Shown here: positions 17,301 to 26,106 of the stretch, piece by piece
How positions within the stretch are numbered: the first letter of the stretch is position 1
Layout: each line of letters opens with the position of its first letter
Assembly: GCF_030674635.1 (NCBI RefSeq)
Contig: NZ_CP089978.1
Span: forward strand, 1,612,001-1,676,000
DNA from: Moraxella sp. ZY210820
GTDB lineage: Bacteria; Pseudomonadota; Gammaproteobacteria; Pseudomonadales; Moraxellaceae
Direction: 5' to 3'
DNA: 64,000 nucleotides
Translations under genes and position numbers: made by a program
Notes under the pieces: generated by a model
What the model was told of the DNA's origin: nothing
Database searches by the model: none
The model's input: the letters and a program-made list of their open reading frames with translations, nothing else

Positions 17301-17580
17301 AGAATACTGAGTAACCCGCTGTACCAAGTGCAGTATAAGCAGCAGTCATACTTTCCAATACTGACTGCTTATTTTCTAATACAATTCGTTCAATTTTAAA
17401 TATACGCACATCAGTTGCAAATTGCGTTTTATCTTTTGGAGAATGTTCCAAAGATTGTATTTCAAATTGTCCCATATTTGCCAAATAACTTTTATTTAGC
17501 AACTCATGTCCATTTTGCAAAGTTGCTAATGCATTTTGACGAATTTGTATTTCTTCACTTTTTAACATTTGCTGATTCAT
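14347..17580 (-). CDS. HerA/VirD4-type (DUF87) ATPase with Gly/Ser/Thr-repeat linker
   Basis: A 1077-residue protein. Residues 1-240 form a domain I do not recognise. Residues about 257-390 are low-complexity G/S/T with GTS-type repeats, interrupted by a glycine-rich hydrophobic segment (about 298-328, LGLAGIGLAIGGPAGGLLAL) that could span or insert into a membrane. Residues about 395-560 are helical. The ATPase has Walker A ITGATGSGKS (about 581-590), Walker B HITVLEEAH (about 812-820) and a sensor-like IIADQSPNE (about 859-867), as in HerA/FtsK-class DNA or protein pumps. RBS AGAGGTG supports ATG 17578-17580. It is coupled to the nuclease toxin gene downstream. Motor for toxin export, DNA handling or defence are all possible. 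Confidence 0.75.
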   Translation of the reverse strand: MNQQMLKSEEIQIRQNALATLQNGHELLNKSYLANMGQFEIQSLEHSPKDKTQFATDVRIFKIERIVLENKQSVLESMTAAYTALGTAGYSVFLLLQGTGTQTNVYLGVRGQAGKIQGNTIANLVEKTFKGHFSGSQLNMLKGVQSEAIIKQLTAQTDCAVTAVTGVPSLSVQEREHFMQGLEHFIDAAEGREYTAMILAEPVGSQQLDMIQAGYEITATHLSPLQKQTLSFGENESDSVGLSISQGISQALGVSLGLTETHGTSESTTSTITNGTSESRSNTVTHGTSDSTSGKSTLGKIGTLGLAGIGLAIGGPAGGLLALAGNTLFDTHSKSTSYSNSTGTTTGTSYSESTGTTTGTSYSTAQSKTTTDTHTTSTNDTRSLNKTTGTNRQVTLEMTDKQIEQMLKKIDQQLERVNEARRYGAWQTAAYFVGDSIASSQSLASIFLGLMRGAKSNSENFALTTWDSEEQKSKNILQWLGNLSHPRLKADAYKQLDVSYLTPAILVSGKEMAMQLALPRRSTSTVTVVEAVPFGRRIQSTNLFNSSPNRTIELGQIHHLWTDLPQKVTLDVDKLSGHLFITGATGSGKSNTVYHLLNELNKQEIKFLIIEPAKGEYKHVFGNRSDVKVFGTNPNMSDLLKINPFKFPSTGHNPIHVLEHIDRLIEIFSMCWSMYDAMPAMLKQALLKAYELSGWDLDNSVNYYDNALFPSFVDLLQCLESEIEKSNYSAEVKSNYKGALITRVASLTTGLNKQLFSADEIDDNILFDENVIVDLSRVGSQETKSLIMGILVLRLNEYRMVNAVQMNTPLKHITVLEEAHNLLKNHTTHSEHGSNIASKSVELLSNAIAEMRTFGEGFIIADQSPNEVDISAIRNTNTKIIMRLPDEADYQLIGKASGLTDEQLPEIAKLPQGVAVIYQNDWLEPILCKVSHYHQLNETYYYQKSINEYLDIKVFNQNLARLIFNAENVDLMFLEKNIDKVVLSSKYKISLKTAIKKVQKNQPISIWSNEVDKTNLLLSIIGMRENIIEIFAQNKSINSFSYDLNGILVRYFDNINEQVIVLLKDELTNMFRKVKGL
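16411..16812 (-). repeat. Low-complexity GTS-repeat coding segment in the ATPase gene
   Basis: It encodes about 130 residues (257-390) rich in Thr, Ser and Gly. Two near-identical units of the type STGTTTGTSYS occur in tandem, preceded by three units of the type NGTSES/HGTSDS. The hydrophobic glycine-zipper-like stretch lies between the two repeat groups. Confidence 0.7.
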
Positions 17581-17589
17581 TCTACACCT

Positions 17590-18462
17590 CTACTTTAACA
17601 ACTTGTACAAAGTAATTAATGCTACACCACCAGCCACGATAATAGCTGCCCATACACGCCAATTACTACCTTTGTCTTGGTCAGATGGAGCTGTATGTGT
17701 TGTATTTTGATTTGATGATTCTTTTTGCTGAGAATCAACTTTTGGTAATGCTGTTTGCTCTGGTTTGATTGGACTTGCTTCAATTTGTTGAAACTGTGAA
17801 TCGCCATTTTTCATCAACGTTTCGCGTACATTAATAAGATGCATAAAACGTTCTATAGCAAAATTTTGATTTAAATCATTTTGCTGTTTATCAAAATAAT
17901 AAGCATTCCACGAACTTTCATCTTGATTTATCTCGGCAATAAAAGCACTGGTTTTATACTCTTCAAACACTTCAGGTAACTTATTTTCTACAAAAAATAC
18001 TGTTTGAATCAGATATTCAATACTTACACGCTGATTATTCAACTCACTCATTAAAAATGCACGCACCGCAGACATATTTTTCTGTTGTAAATGAGTATTT
18101 AATGAATCTTTCACTTGATAATTACTCAAATCTACAGACATTGTTTGTTGCTGTGATGATTGAGATAATGCTACTGTTGATTGACTTAAATTCATAATAT
18201 CAAAACCCTTTTCGCCCGTGTTTTGTAGTTTATGCTTTACTTCAATAATATGTTCACATAATTCTTTTGAAAAATGGTAATTTAACACATTAAGTTTTGT
18301 ATAAAAATAATCACTGACCCAATAAACCTTGCTTTTCAATTCAGCCTTAATATGTTCCTCGATTGGAACAAAGTCAGTATCTGCAAGCTGTTGTAATTCT
18401 GCTTGATTTTGTTGGGCAGAAATCTGCCCATTTTTAAGATTATTCAAAAATTGTGTTTTCAT
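17590..18462 (-). CDS. C-tail-anchored membrane protein of the dynamin/ATPase island
   Basis: A 290-residue protein with no recognised domain. It is glutamine- and helix-rich (FLNNLKNGQISAQQNQAELQQL at the start), with a polar linker after about residue 230 and one hydrophobic helix at the extreme C-terminus (WAAIIVAGGVALITLYKLLK). That is a tail anchor with the bulk of the protein in the cytoplasm. ATG 18460-18462 is preferred over the ATG at 18495 because AAAGGTGA lies 6 nt upstream and the longer form would overlap the GTPase gene by 23 bp. It lies 10 bp after the long GTPase and 9 bp before the ATPase. It may hold one of these at the inner membrane (inference). Confidence 0.7.
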   Translation of the reverse strand: MKTQFLNNLKNGQISAQQNQAELQQLADTDFVPIEEHIKAELKSKVYWVSDYFYTKLNVLNYHFSKELCEHIIEVKHKLQNTGEKGFDIMNLSQSTVALSQSSQQQTMSVDLSNYQVKDSLNTHLQQKNMSAVRAFLMSELNNQRVSIEYLIQTVFFVENKLPEVFEEYKTSAFIAEINQDESSWNAYYFDKQQNDLNQNFAIERFMHLINVRETLMKNGDSQFQQIEASPIKPEQTALPKVDSQQKESSNQNTTHTAPSDQDKGSNWRVWAAIIVAGGVALITLYKLLK

Positions 18463-18472
18463 ATTTTCACCT

Positions 18473-20797
18473 TTACAATGCAATAATTTGGTCAAGTTTT
18501 TGCTTAAATTGCTGGATTTCTGCTAATTTTTGATTCGCAACTTCAATCTCAGCTTCAAGTGCTGCTTTATCTTGAGTCTTTTGCGCTAAATCTGTCAAGA
18601 TTTCTTTCATTACCTTATCAAACTCTTCAGTCAGAAAATCTTTAAACTGTGCTACATACTTTTCAGTATCAGCTTGAATTTTTTCTTTAGCAGAACGTAT
18701 TAATCCATCAAACTGCTGACGAATTGCAGGCTCTCGGGTACTAAACAGCTCTTCCAAAATCACATACTCTTCTTCAATTGTATAAGCTTCATATACATCA
18801 ACCTCTTTTGTACTCAACCATGTCCAAGGTTTATACCAAGTTGCATCACTTTTAGTTTCTGTGCGTACCTTCTTCGTTTTTGTCTGAATATTTGTTTTAA
18901 TTTCACTACCCGATAATGAAATTTCAAAACTAGCCATGCGATGTTTTAGACCATCTAATACAGGTAAAGGCAATCCACTAAACTCTTGTCCTGCAAACAA
19001 TTCATTATTAAACTCTTCAAAAATTTCTTTCAATTTAATTTTGGCATATTTTTGCGTTTCTTTAACTAAATTGTCAAAAATATTAGTAAGACTATCATAT
19101 TTAAAATGAATATCTCTCTCAAGAGTATCTAATTTACCTTGCCCCACATTTTTACTTTGTTTACCATAAAATTGATTGCTAAACTCTCGTAACATGGTAC
19201 GAATTGATGCCTCTTGCTCATCAATTTGTTGAATAATATCAGATGAGTATAGAAGTTTATCATCATTTAATAAACGATCAATCTTACCTTTTGCATTATT
19301 TTTAATGCTTTCACTATTTTTTAGATTAGATAAAATCTCTGCAACCTTATCTAACTCATCACGATTAAGGTTTAAAGATGCAATCAAGGCTTGTTCATTT
19401 GAACTAATTTCAATCGCTGTTTTCAATGCCATATACGCACGATTCACACGATTTGGTAAATTGTACTTATTGATATATTCATCAATCATCACTTCAATCG
19501 AAGGAATACCAGTACGATGTTCCGCAGGCATAAGTTTACGCGTGGCCAAATGTGCTTTTGAACTACTGGTAAGAGGCATATATTCTACAAAATCAATTCC
19601 CTGATAATCACCATCTGGTAAGCATAAATATTCCCAAGCACTTAATGATTGCTGTTCGGTACGAGTCAATGCTTTACCATCTTGACGCTGTCTTAATAAA
19701 CCTGCATTCAGTGCAGACACAGGATAAACTTGAGGCTCTTCAATACCATTACTTCTTAAATAAGCACGCACATTTTCTAGCACTTTTTCTGGCGTGGTTT
19801 CTTTTTCAAAATCAAAACCATCCATTTTATTCACTACAAAAATAAAACGGTCTTTACTTTGTTTACCTCCTTTTTGCATAATTTCACCAATCATCGACAA
19901 TACATTTTTATCATCATTGGTGCCTAATTGTGTACCATTTAAAATATATAAAATTAATGGATTACGTTGAGAATCTTGAATATATTTTTGGGTCGTTTCC
20001 CAATGGCTTCTATCTTGGCTATTATTAGGTCCTGGTGTATCACTAATGACCAAGCGAACATCTTCTCGTTCTTTTACACCAATAACATTACCTTCCAGCT
20101 TAATCAACTTGGTATCCGCCAAAGCATTCCATTCTTTTAGAGTTTCTAAAGTGACTATTTGCTTTTCATGAACCAGTTCACCTTGTTTATTATAACGTTC
20201 GCCGAAAAACTCCCCCTGTGGCATAGTATCATTATCCACAATTTGGGCAATAGTCGCTGTTGTTGCTTCATTTGCATTTGGCAACAATTCACAACCCAAC
20301 ATCGCATTAATGAATGTTGATTTACCTGCACTCATTGTTGCAGCCACATACACATCAAAATCACGATTTAACGCAGCTTCAAAATTACTTTGTATTTCTT
20401 GGCTATTATTGATATTTTCAGCAAAAATAGGATTATTTTTTGCTTCTTGCATGAGTTCTTTAATATTCTCTAGACGGGCAGAAGGTTCTTCTGCTTGCTC
20501 CCAAGATAAGTTAATATGAATTCCTTTTTCTTTTGCTTTTTCAGCAGAGGCTTGAATATCAAGATAATCCGCTTCTACGCCTTGGAAAATAACATCAAAT
20601 TGACCATATTCATTAAACTCATTTTTATCCACTTCTTCAAAGAAGTTTTCTACCCACAGTTGTAAGCGTTTATTAGCATAATTAGCTAATGATGAATTAA
20701 TAGCTGGTTGTTGCCATTCTGCTTCATCTGAATGACGAATTTTAAAAACCGTTTCAATCGTAAACGGATTGTGTTCAATACGAATTTGATAACTCAT
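18473..20797 (-). CDS. Long dynamin-like GTPase
   Basis: A 774-residue bacterial dynamin-family protein. An unrecognised N-terminal domain (1-110) precedes the G domain: P-loop ATMSAGKST (about 153-161), switch threonines in ATTATI (about 178-183), DTPGPNN (about 253-259) and NKMD (about 323-326). A long helical stalk follows (about 450-774), ending in a coiled coil (DKAALEAEIEVANQKLAEIQ). An unusual Trp-rich KSDATWYKPWTWLSTKE near residue 670 may be a membrane-contacting paddle. Bacterial dynamins remodel membranes; some (LeoABC) sit with toxin secretion, others act in phage defence. The RBS TTGGAG supports ATG 20795-20797. Its partner is likely the short GTPase upstream. Confidence 0.82.
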   Translation of the reverse strand: MSYQIRIEHNPFTIETVFKIRHSDEAEWQQPAINSSLANYANKRLQLWVENFFEEVDKNEFNEYGQFDVIFQGVEADYLDIQASAEKAKEKGIHINLSWEQAEEPSARLENIKELMQEAKNNPIFAENINNSQEIQSNFEAALNRDFDVYVAATMSAGKSTFINAMLGCELLPNANEATTATIAQIVDNDTMPQGEFFGERYNKQGELVHEKQIVTLETLKEWNALADTKLIKLEGNVIGVKEREDVRLVISDTPGPNNSQDRSHWETTQKYIQDSQRNPLILYILNGTQLGTNDDKNVLSMIGEIMQKGGKQSKDRFIFVVNKMDGFDFEKETTPEKVLENVRAYLRSNGIEEPQVYPVSALNAGLLRQRQDGKALTRTEQQSLSAWEYLCLPDGDYQGIDFVEYMPLTSSSKAHLATRKLMPAEHRTGIPSIEVMIDEYINKYNLPNRVNRAYMALKTAIEISSNEQALIASLNLNRDELDKVAEILSNLKNSESIKNNAKGKIDRLLNDDKLLYSSDIIQQIDEQEASIRTMLREFSNQFYGKQSKNVGQGKLDTLERDIHFKYDSLTNIFDNLVKETQKYAKIKLKEIFEEFNNELFAGQEFSGLPLPVLDGLKHRMASFEISLSGSEIKTNIQTKTKKVRTETKSDATWYKPWTWLSTKEVDVYEAYTIEEEYVILEELFSTREPAIRQQFDGLIRSAKEKIQADTEKYVAQFKDFLTEEFDKVMKEILTDLAQKTQDKAALEAEIEVANQKLAEIQQFKQKLDQIIAL

Positions 20798-20857
20798 TGT
20801 TTCAACTCCAATAACGAGATTTTGCCAATTTCAATAACATCTTTACCCAATGTGTAA

Positions 20858-21811
20858 TTAAGATGATTTAAAGGGATAAAAAGACTGAGATAACTTTTGC
20901 TGTAGCACATATTGAACCACACCAAAACCTGTTCTAAACATCGCTTTTTCTAGCTGTTTTTTACCAATAGTCATGCCATTTACTTTGACTTTACCAGAAG
21001 TTTTTACATTATTCAATTTATTAAAGACTTTCAATTTTAAATCATTCGGCATCATTGAGGAAATCATCATTTGATTACTTGAACTCTCTAATAAATTAGT
21101 CAAAACTACTCTTTCAGAACGCATTAATGGTATATTTCTTAAAACTTTTTGTGCGATTAACGCATAATGAGCAGCTGTAGGAATAATAATAGGTTTCTTA
21201 AACCCAATATTAAGTAAATATTCTTGAGTATTTTTAACTACTGTTTCTAGCGACTCGCCTTTTTCTTCATCAAGACAATCTGCTTTGTTTAATAAAAAAA
21301 CAATTTCTTTATGTGAATCTTTATCTAATGCCACTTTTATTTTTTCCAATAACGAGCGGTCATCATTTACTCCTATTTGAGTCGCATTTAAAATATACAG
21401 AATAAGACCGTAGTTACCATCATTAATAACTTGCATAGTGAGTGCTTCATGATTATCATCTTGGCTATTATTTGGACCTGGTGTATCATAAATAACTAAT
21501 TCAGCCTTATCATTATATAGCCCTTGAATATCACCCATTAAATCAATCAGTTTAATTTGTGAATCAGCATTCCAACTTTTTAAAGTTTCAGCATCAACAT
21601 TTTGTTCAAATAACAATTCATTTTGATAAGAATAAGCTCTACCAATAAAATTAGGTAAGCCATCTTTATCATGAATGCGTGTAATTGTTGCAGTTGTTGC
21701 TTGATTCGCTGAATGTAATAACTCCTGCCCAATTAAAGCATTAATCACAGTCGATTTACCTGCACTCATAGTTGCAATAACAACGACCTCAAAAATAGAT
21801 TTTTCTTCCAT
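20858..21811 (-). CDS. Short dynamin-like GTPase
   Basis: A 317-residue protein holding little more than a dynamin G domain. It has P-loop IATMSAGKST (about 13-22), switch ATTATI, DTPGPNNSQDD (about 110-120) and NKAD (about 176-179). The G1 and G3 blocks are nearly identical in wording to those of the long GTPase next door, so the two arose by duplication. It lacks the long stalk; the end (VQYVLQQKLSQSFYPF) is short. ATG 21809-21811 lies 6 nt after GGAG and 3 nt after the WYL gene stop; a GTG one codon earlier is possible. Tandem unequal dynamins usually form heteromers (inference). Confidence 0.8.
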   Translation of the reverse strand: MEEKSIFEVVVIATMSAGKSTVINALIGQELLHSANQATTATITRIHDKDGLPNFIGRAYSYQNELLFEQNVDAETLKSWNADSQIKLIDLMGDIQGLYNDKAELVIYDTPGPNNSQDDNHEALTMQVINDGNYGLILYILNATQIGVNDDRSLLEKIKVALDKDSHKEIVFLLNKADCLDEEKGESLETVVKNTQEYLLNIGFKKPIIIPTAAHYALIAQKVLRNIPLMRSERVVLTNLLESSSNQMMISSMMPNDLKLKVFNKLNNVKTSGKVKVNGMTIGKKQLEKAMFRTGFGVVQYVLQQKLSQSFYPFKSS

Positions 21812-21814
21812 CAC

Positions 21815-22708
21815 TTACTCCAGTTTATTTTCAAGATAAAATTTCAACCCACTTTCCAACTCATCTTGCCATTCACTTGGACTGACAATTTTAAGATATG
21901 GAATCCACCAACGTACGATTGGAAACAACTGCAATTTATGCCCAATTTGACAGGATAAAAGCAACGTACCATCGACCATTTCTCTCACTATATTTTGCTT
22001 AGGTAATAATTGACGTTGCTTAAAATATTGTGCAACTTGTGTACTAACTTGTATCACAACCTCGATTTTCTGCTGACCAAACCAAATACTATCATCTTGC
22101 TCAATTTCTCGTAAGATATTTTCCCGTTGAGTAAATGCAATTTTTGTTGGCACTAAATGGCTCATACGGCTGATATGATAGGTTTTGATTTGCCCTTGTT
22201 CCACACCTGCCAAATACCAACAACCCAAATGATGTACTAATTTATATGGCTCAACTTGGCGTGATTTTTGTTTATAATCAAACTGCACACAATAATTTGC
22301 CTGAATTGCTTGTTTTAATGTCTTCATTTGCCGTTCTAACATTCGGCTATCTTCAAAATCAGCAACTTTGACATCATAAATATTTGCAGTATTTATTTCA
22401 TGCAATAAAGCATAATCCAATTTTGGATATAAATACTCAATCCCCGATATTTGTGCAAACGCATACACATCTGAAAATCCTAAATTCATGCCAAGCATAT
22501 TTTTATTTAAACGATAACCTTGCTGTTCATAAACCAAATCTAAAAACTCTAATCGAGCAATGTCCCGCTGAATTGTACGTTTACTGACACTATATTTTTC
22601 AACCAACTCATCAATTCTTAATAATTCCCCTGCATAAAGCATAGACAACATATCTGCCAAACGATAAGCTAATTTTTCATTTACATTTTCACTCATAAAA
22701 CTATCCAT
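21815..22708 (-). CDS. WYL-domain transcriptional regulator (HTH-WYL)
   Basis: A 297-residue regulator. An N-terminal DeoR/HTH_11-like helix-turn-helix (IDELVEKYSVSKRTIQRDIARLEFL, about 33-57) is followed by a WYL domain with the hallmark block VEPYKLVHHLGCWYLAGV and YHISRM (about 165-200). WYL regulators control many defence and toxin loci (BrxR and CapW are examples) and may sense nucleic-acid ligands. It is the first gene of the island operon and faces the XRE gene across 105 bp, so it probably represses its own operon. ATG 22708 has no clear RBS; ATG 22696 is an alternative. Confidence 0.85.
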   Translation of the reverse strand: MDSFMSENVNEKLAYRLADMLSMLYAGELLRIDELVEKYSVSKRTIQRDIARLEFLDLVYEQQGYRLNKNMLGMNLGFSDVYAFAQISGIEYLYPKLDYALLHEINTANIYDVKVADFEDSRMLERQMKTLKQAIQANYCVQFDYKQKSRQVEPYKLVHHLGCWYLAGVEQGQIKTYHISRMSHLVPTKIAFTQRENILREIEQDDSIWFGQQKIEVVIQVSTQVAQYFKQRQLLPKQNIVREMVDGTLLLSCQIGHKLQLFPIVRWWIPYLKIVSPSEWQDELESGLKFYLENKLE

Positions 22709-22813
22709 TTTTATGGAACACTTAAATATTTTAACATATAAATATAAAACTTATACATTTAAATATATTGTACTCATTTTGGGTAATTTGTCAAACTATC
22801 GTACATATATGTC

Positions 22814-23062
22814 ATGACAAAAAGTATCTATAGCCCAGAAATGGTTACACTACGCACTTGGTTAAAACAAGAACGCTTAAACCATAATCTTACCATGCGA
22901 CAACTCGCCGAACGCCTCAATCGCCCACACTCTTATGTACAACGTGTCGAAGAAGGCGATCGCCGTCTCGATGTTGTTGAATTTGTGTGGTATTGCCAAG
23001 CCCTAGACATTGAACCTTCTATAGGGCTACAACTCGTTCTTAAGCTATCCACAACAGAATAA
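22814..23062 (+). CDS. XRE-family helix-turn-helix protein
   Basis: An 82-residue protein that is almost entirely a Cro/CI-type helix-turn-helix: LTMRQLAERLNRPHSYVQRVEEGDRRLDVVEF. There is no effector domain. It lies between the island regulator (divergent, 105 bp) and purB (same strand, 118 bp downstream). It may belong to the chromosomal backbone next to purB or to the island; the sequence does not decide. Its own promoter must lie in the shared divergent spacer. Confidence 0.75.
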   Translation: MTKSIYSPEMVTLRTWLKQERLNHNLTMRQLAERLNRPHSYVQRVEEGDRRLDVVEFVWYCQALDIEPSIGLQLVLKLSTTE

Positions 23063-23135
23063 CGCAACATAGTGACAGGTTATGTCATCTAAATTTTTAT
23101 TTTTTAATTTTCTTAATTTAACCAGCCGATAATAA

Positions 23136-24563
<1,428 letters not shown>

Positions 24564-24578
24564 TCGTTTAATTATCAA

Positions 24579-24614
24579 AATAAAATGGGTATAATCAATT
24601 ATGCCCATTTTATT
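24579..24614 (+). terminator. Hairpin after purB
   Basis: AATAAAATGGGTATAAT pairs with ATTATGCCCATTTTATT (one G-U pair), giving a long stem directly 3' of purB and just before the ribosome site of the AbrB-like gene. Confidence 0.6.
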
Positions 24615-24628
24615 CCAAGGAGTAACAA

Positions 24629-24922
24629 ATGAATGCAATAAGTTTTAATGCAGATTATGTGTATTTACCGATTCATAAAAAACTATTAGAATCAATTGGT
24701 TGCCATGATACAACTGATTTTGAGATTACACCACAAGATAATGGCTTTTTAGTACAACCTAAAAAGTCTAGTAAATTGACTTCAGAAGATGAGAAATTAA
24801 TTGAACAAATTGCTGGAATGTTTGTGTTAAGCAAAGAGCAATCTGATGCTTTAGAAGGTTCATTATTTGATTTTAGAGTAGAAGACCATATCACTTTATT
24901 TGATGAGAGTGATGACAAATGA
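24629..24922 (+). CDS. AbrB/MazE-like antitoxin
   Basis: A 97-residue acidic protein. The start (MNAISFNADYVYLPIHKKLLESIG, then DFEITPQDNGFLVQPKK) resembles a swapped-hairpin AbrB/MazE DNA-binding fold, and the C-terminal half is an acidic tail of the kind that binds toxins. It overlaps the PIN-domain gene by 4 nt (ATGA), the usual toxin-antitoxin layout. A good RBS AAGGAG lies before ATG 24629. The antitoxin role is inferred mainly from pairing; the fold call is moderate. Confidence 0.65.
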   Translation: MNAISFNADYVYLPIHKKLLESIGCHDTTDFEITPQDNGFLVQPKKSSKLTSEDEKLIEQIAGMFVLSKEQSDALEGSLFDFRVEDHITLFDESDDK

Positions 24923-25326
24923 ATGCCCTAGATACCAATATCTTGGTAAGATTTTTCTTTAAAAATGAGTATATTAATGAAGATTACAAGCAACATCTAA
25001 TTGCCGTGCAATTATTGAAACAAGATTGTTTTATTTCTCTAACAGTTATTCTGGAAACGGTTTGGGTATTATCATCACGTTATAAATTAAGCAAAGACGA
25101 CATTTATCGTGCTTTAATGGCTTTATGTCGCCTAAATAACATTAGCATTGAAAAACAGCCTTTATTAGAACAAGCATTATCCCATTATATCAATGGTATG
25201 GATTTTGCTGACGCCTTGCATTTGGTACAAAGTTATCAATGTTCAGCATTTTATACTTTTGACCAAAAATTAATTAAAAAAGCAAATACTGTAGCATTAA
25301 ATCATCAAGTCATTGAACCACGCTAA
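24919..25326 (+). CDS. PIN-domain ribonuclease toxin (VapC-like)
   Basis: A 135-residue PIN-domain protein with the conserved acidic residues in place: D5 (MNALDTNILVRFF), E46 (SLTVILETVWVL), D98 (GMDFADALHL) and the late Asp in FYTFDQKL. These bind the metal ions for single-strand RNA cleavage, in VapC toxins typically tRNA or rRNA. It shares ATGA with the upstream AbrB-like antitoxin, so the two are co-translated. All catalytic positions are kept, so it looks functional. Confidence 0.82.
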   Translation: MNALDTNILVRFFFKNEYINEDYKQHLIAVQLLKQDCFISLTVILETVWVLSSRYKLSKDDIYRALMALCRLNNISIEKQPLLEQALSHYINGMDFADALHLVQSYQCSAFYTFDQKLIKKANTVALNHQVIEPR

Positions 25327-25492
25327 TATCATGATTTAAATGGATTTTTAACTTATCCACCCACAAAAAACATATTCCCACTCCCCTTATAGATACAAAA
25401 CACCTATTAAAACCTACAGATTTACATCATTCTATCTATAAAAAATCAGTTAAAATATAAACTATGTTTACCCCTAATCAGTGAGAAATATT

Positions 25493-25969
25493 ATGGGATT
25501 TTTTGATTTTGTAAAAGGTATCGGTAAGAAAAATACGGCTGAACCTGTAGAACAACCTGCTCCAGCAACCCCAGTAGAACCATCTGCACAAGAAATTGCC
25601 AATAAACTTTTGGCTCATGTACAATCTTTAGGTCTAAATATCAGTGGTTTATCTGTAAGCTACAATAGCGAAAGTGATTTAGCAACTCTTCGTGGTGAAG
25701 TGCAATCTCAAGCTGACCGTGAAAAAATCATTTTAGCAGTTGGTAATATTGATCACGTTGCTCGTGTTGATGACCAAATGACAGTAGCGACACCTGAACC
25801 TGAAAGCCAATTCTATACAGTAAAATCAGGCGATAATTTATCAAAAATTGCTAAACAATTTTATGGCGATGCCAATAAATATCCTGTGATTTTTGAAGCA
25901 AACAAACCAATGCTCAAAGACCCGAATGAAATTTTTGTAGGTCAAGTATTGCGTATTCCTGCATTATAA
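25493..25969 (+). CDS. kbp: BON-LysM domain protein (Kbp/YgaU-like)
   Basis: A 158-residue protein starting MGFFDFVKGIGKKN, then a Pro/Ala linker, a BON domain (about 35-98) and a C-terminal LysM domain (QFYTVKSGDNLSKIAKQFYG... RIPAL, about 103-157). E. coli Kbp (YgaU) has this order and length and binds potassium. ATG 25493 is preferred over the GTG at 25481, which would contain the GAGA ribosome site. It is monocistronic with a strong terminator downstream. Confidence 0.85.
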   Translation: MGFFDFVKGIGKKNTAEPVEQPAPATPVEPSAQEIANKLLAHVQSLGLNISGLSVSYNSESDLATLRGEVQSQADREKIILAVGNIDHVARVDDQMTVATPEPESQFYTVKSGDNLSKIAKQFYGDANKYPVIFEANKPMLKDPNEIFVGQVLRIPAL

Positions 25970-25993
25970 AATTGCATTAACGCCCTAAAATAT

Positions 25994-26034
25994 AAATAGA
26001 GTATATTGTATTAGCAATATACTCTATTTATTTT
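25994..26034 (+). terminator. Terminator after the BON-LysM gene
   Basis: AAATAGAGTATATTG and its exact complement form a 15-bp stem around TATTAG, followed by a T-rich tail. Confidence 0.85.
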
Positions 26035-26106
26035 GAATAAAACATTAACATTGGTGCAATTTAATGTTACAATCCATCTAATTTTTCTAATTTTATATGT
26101 AAAACC

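Noticed and set aside
20858..21811. Short GTPase as a broken N-terminal half of the long GTPase
   Set aside because: It has its own complete G1, G3 and G4 motifs, ribosome site and stop, and the long GTPase is itself complete.
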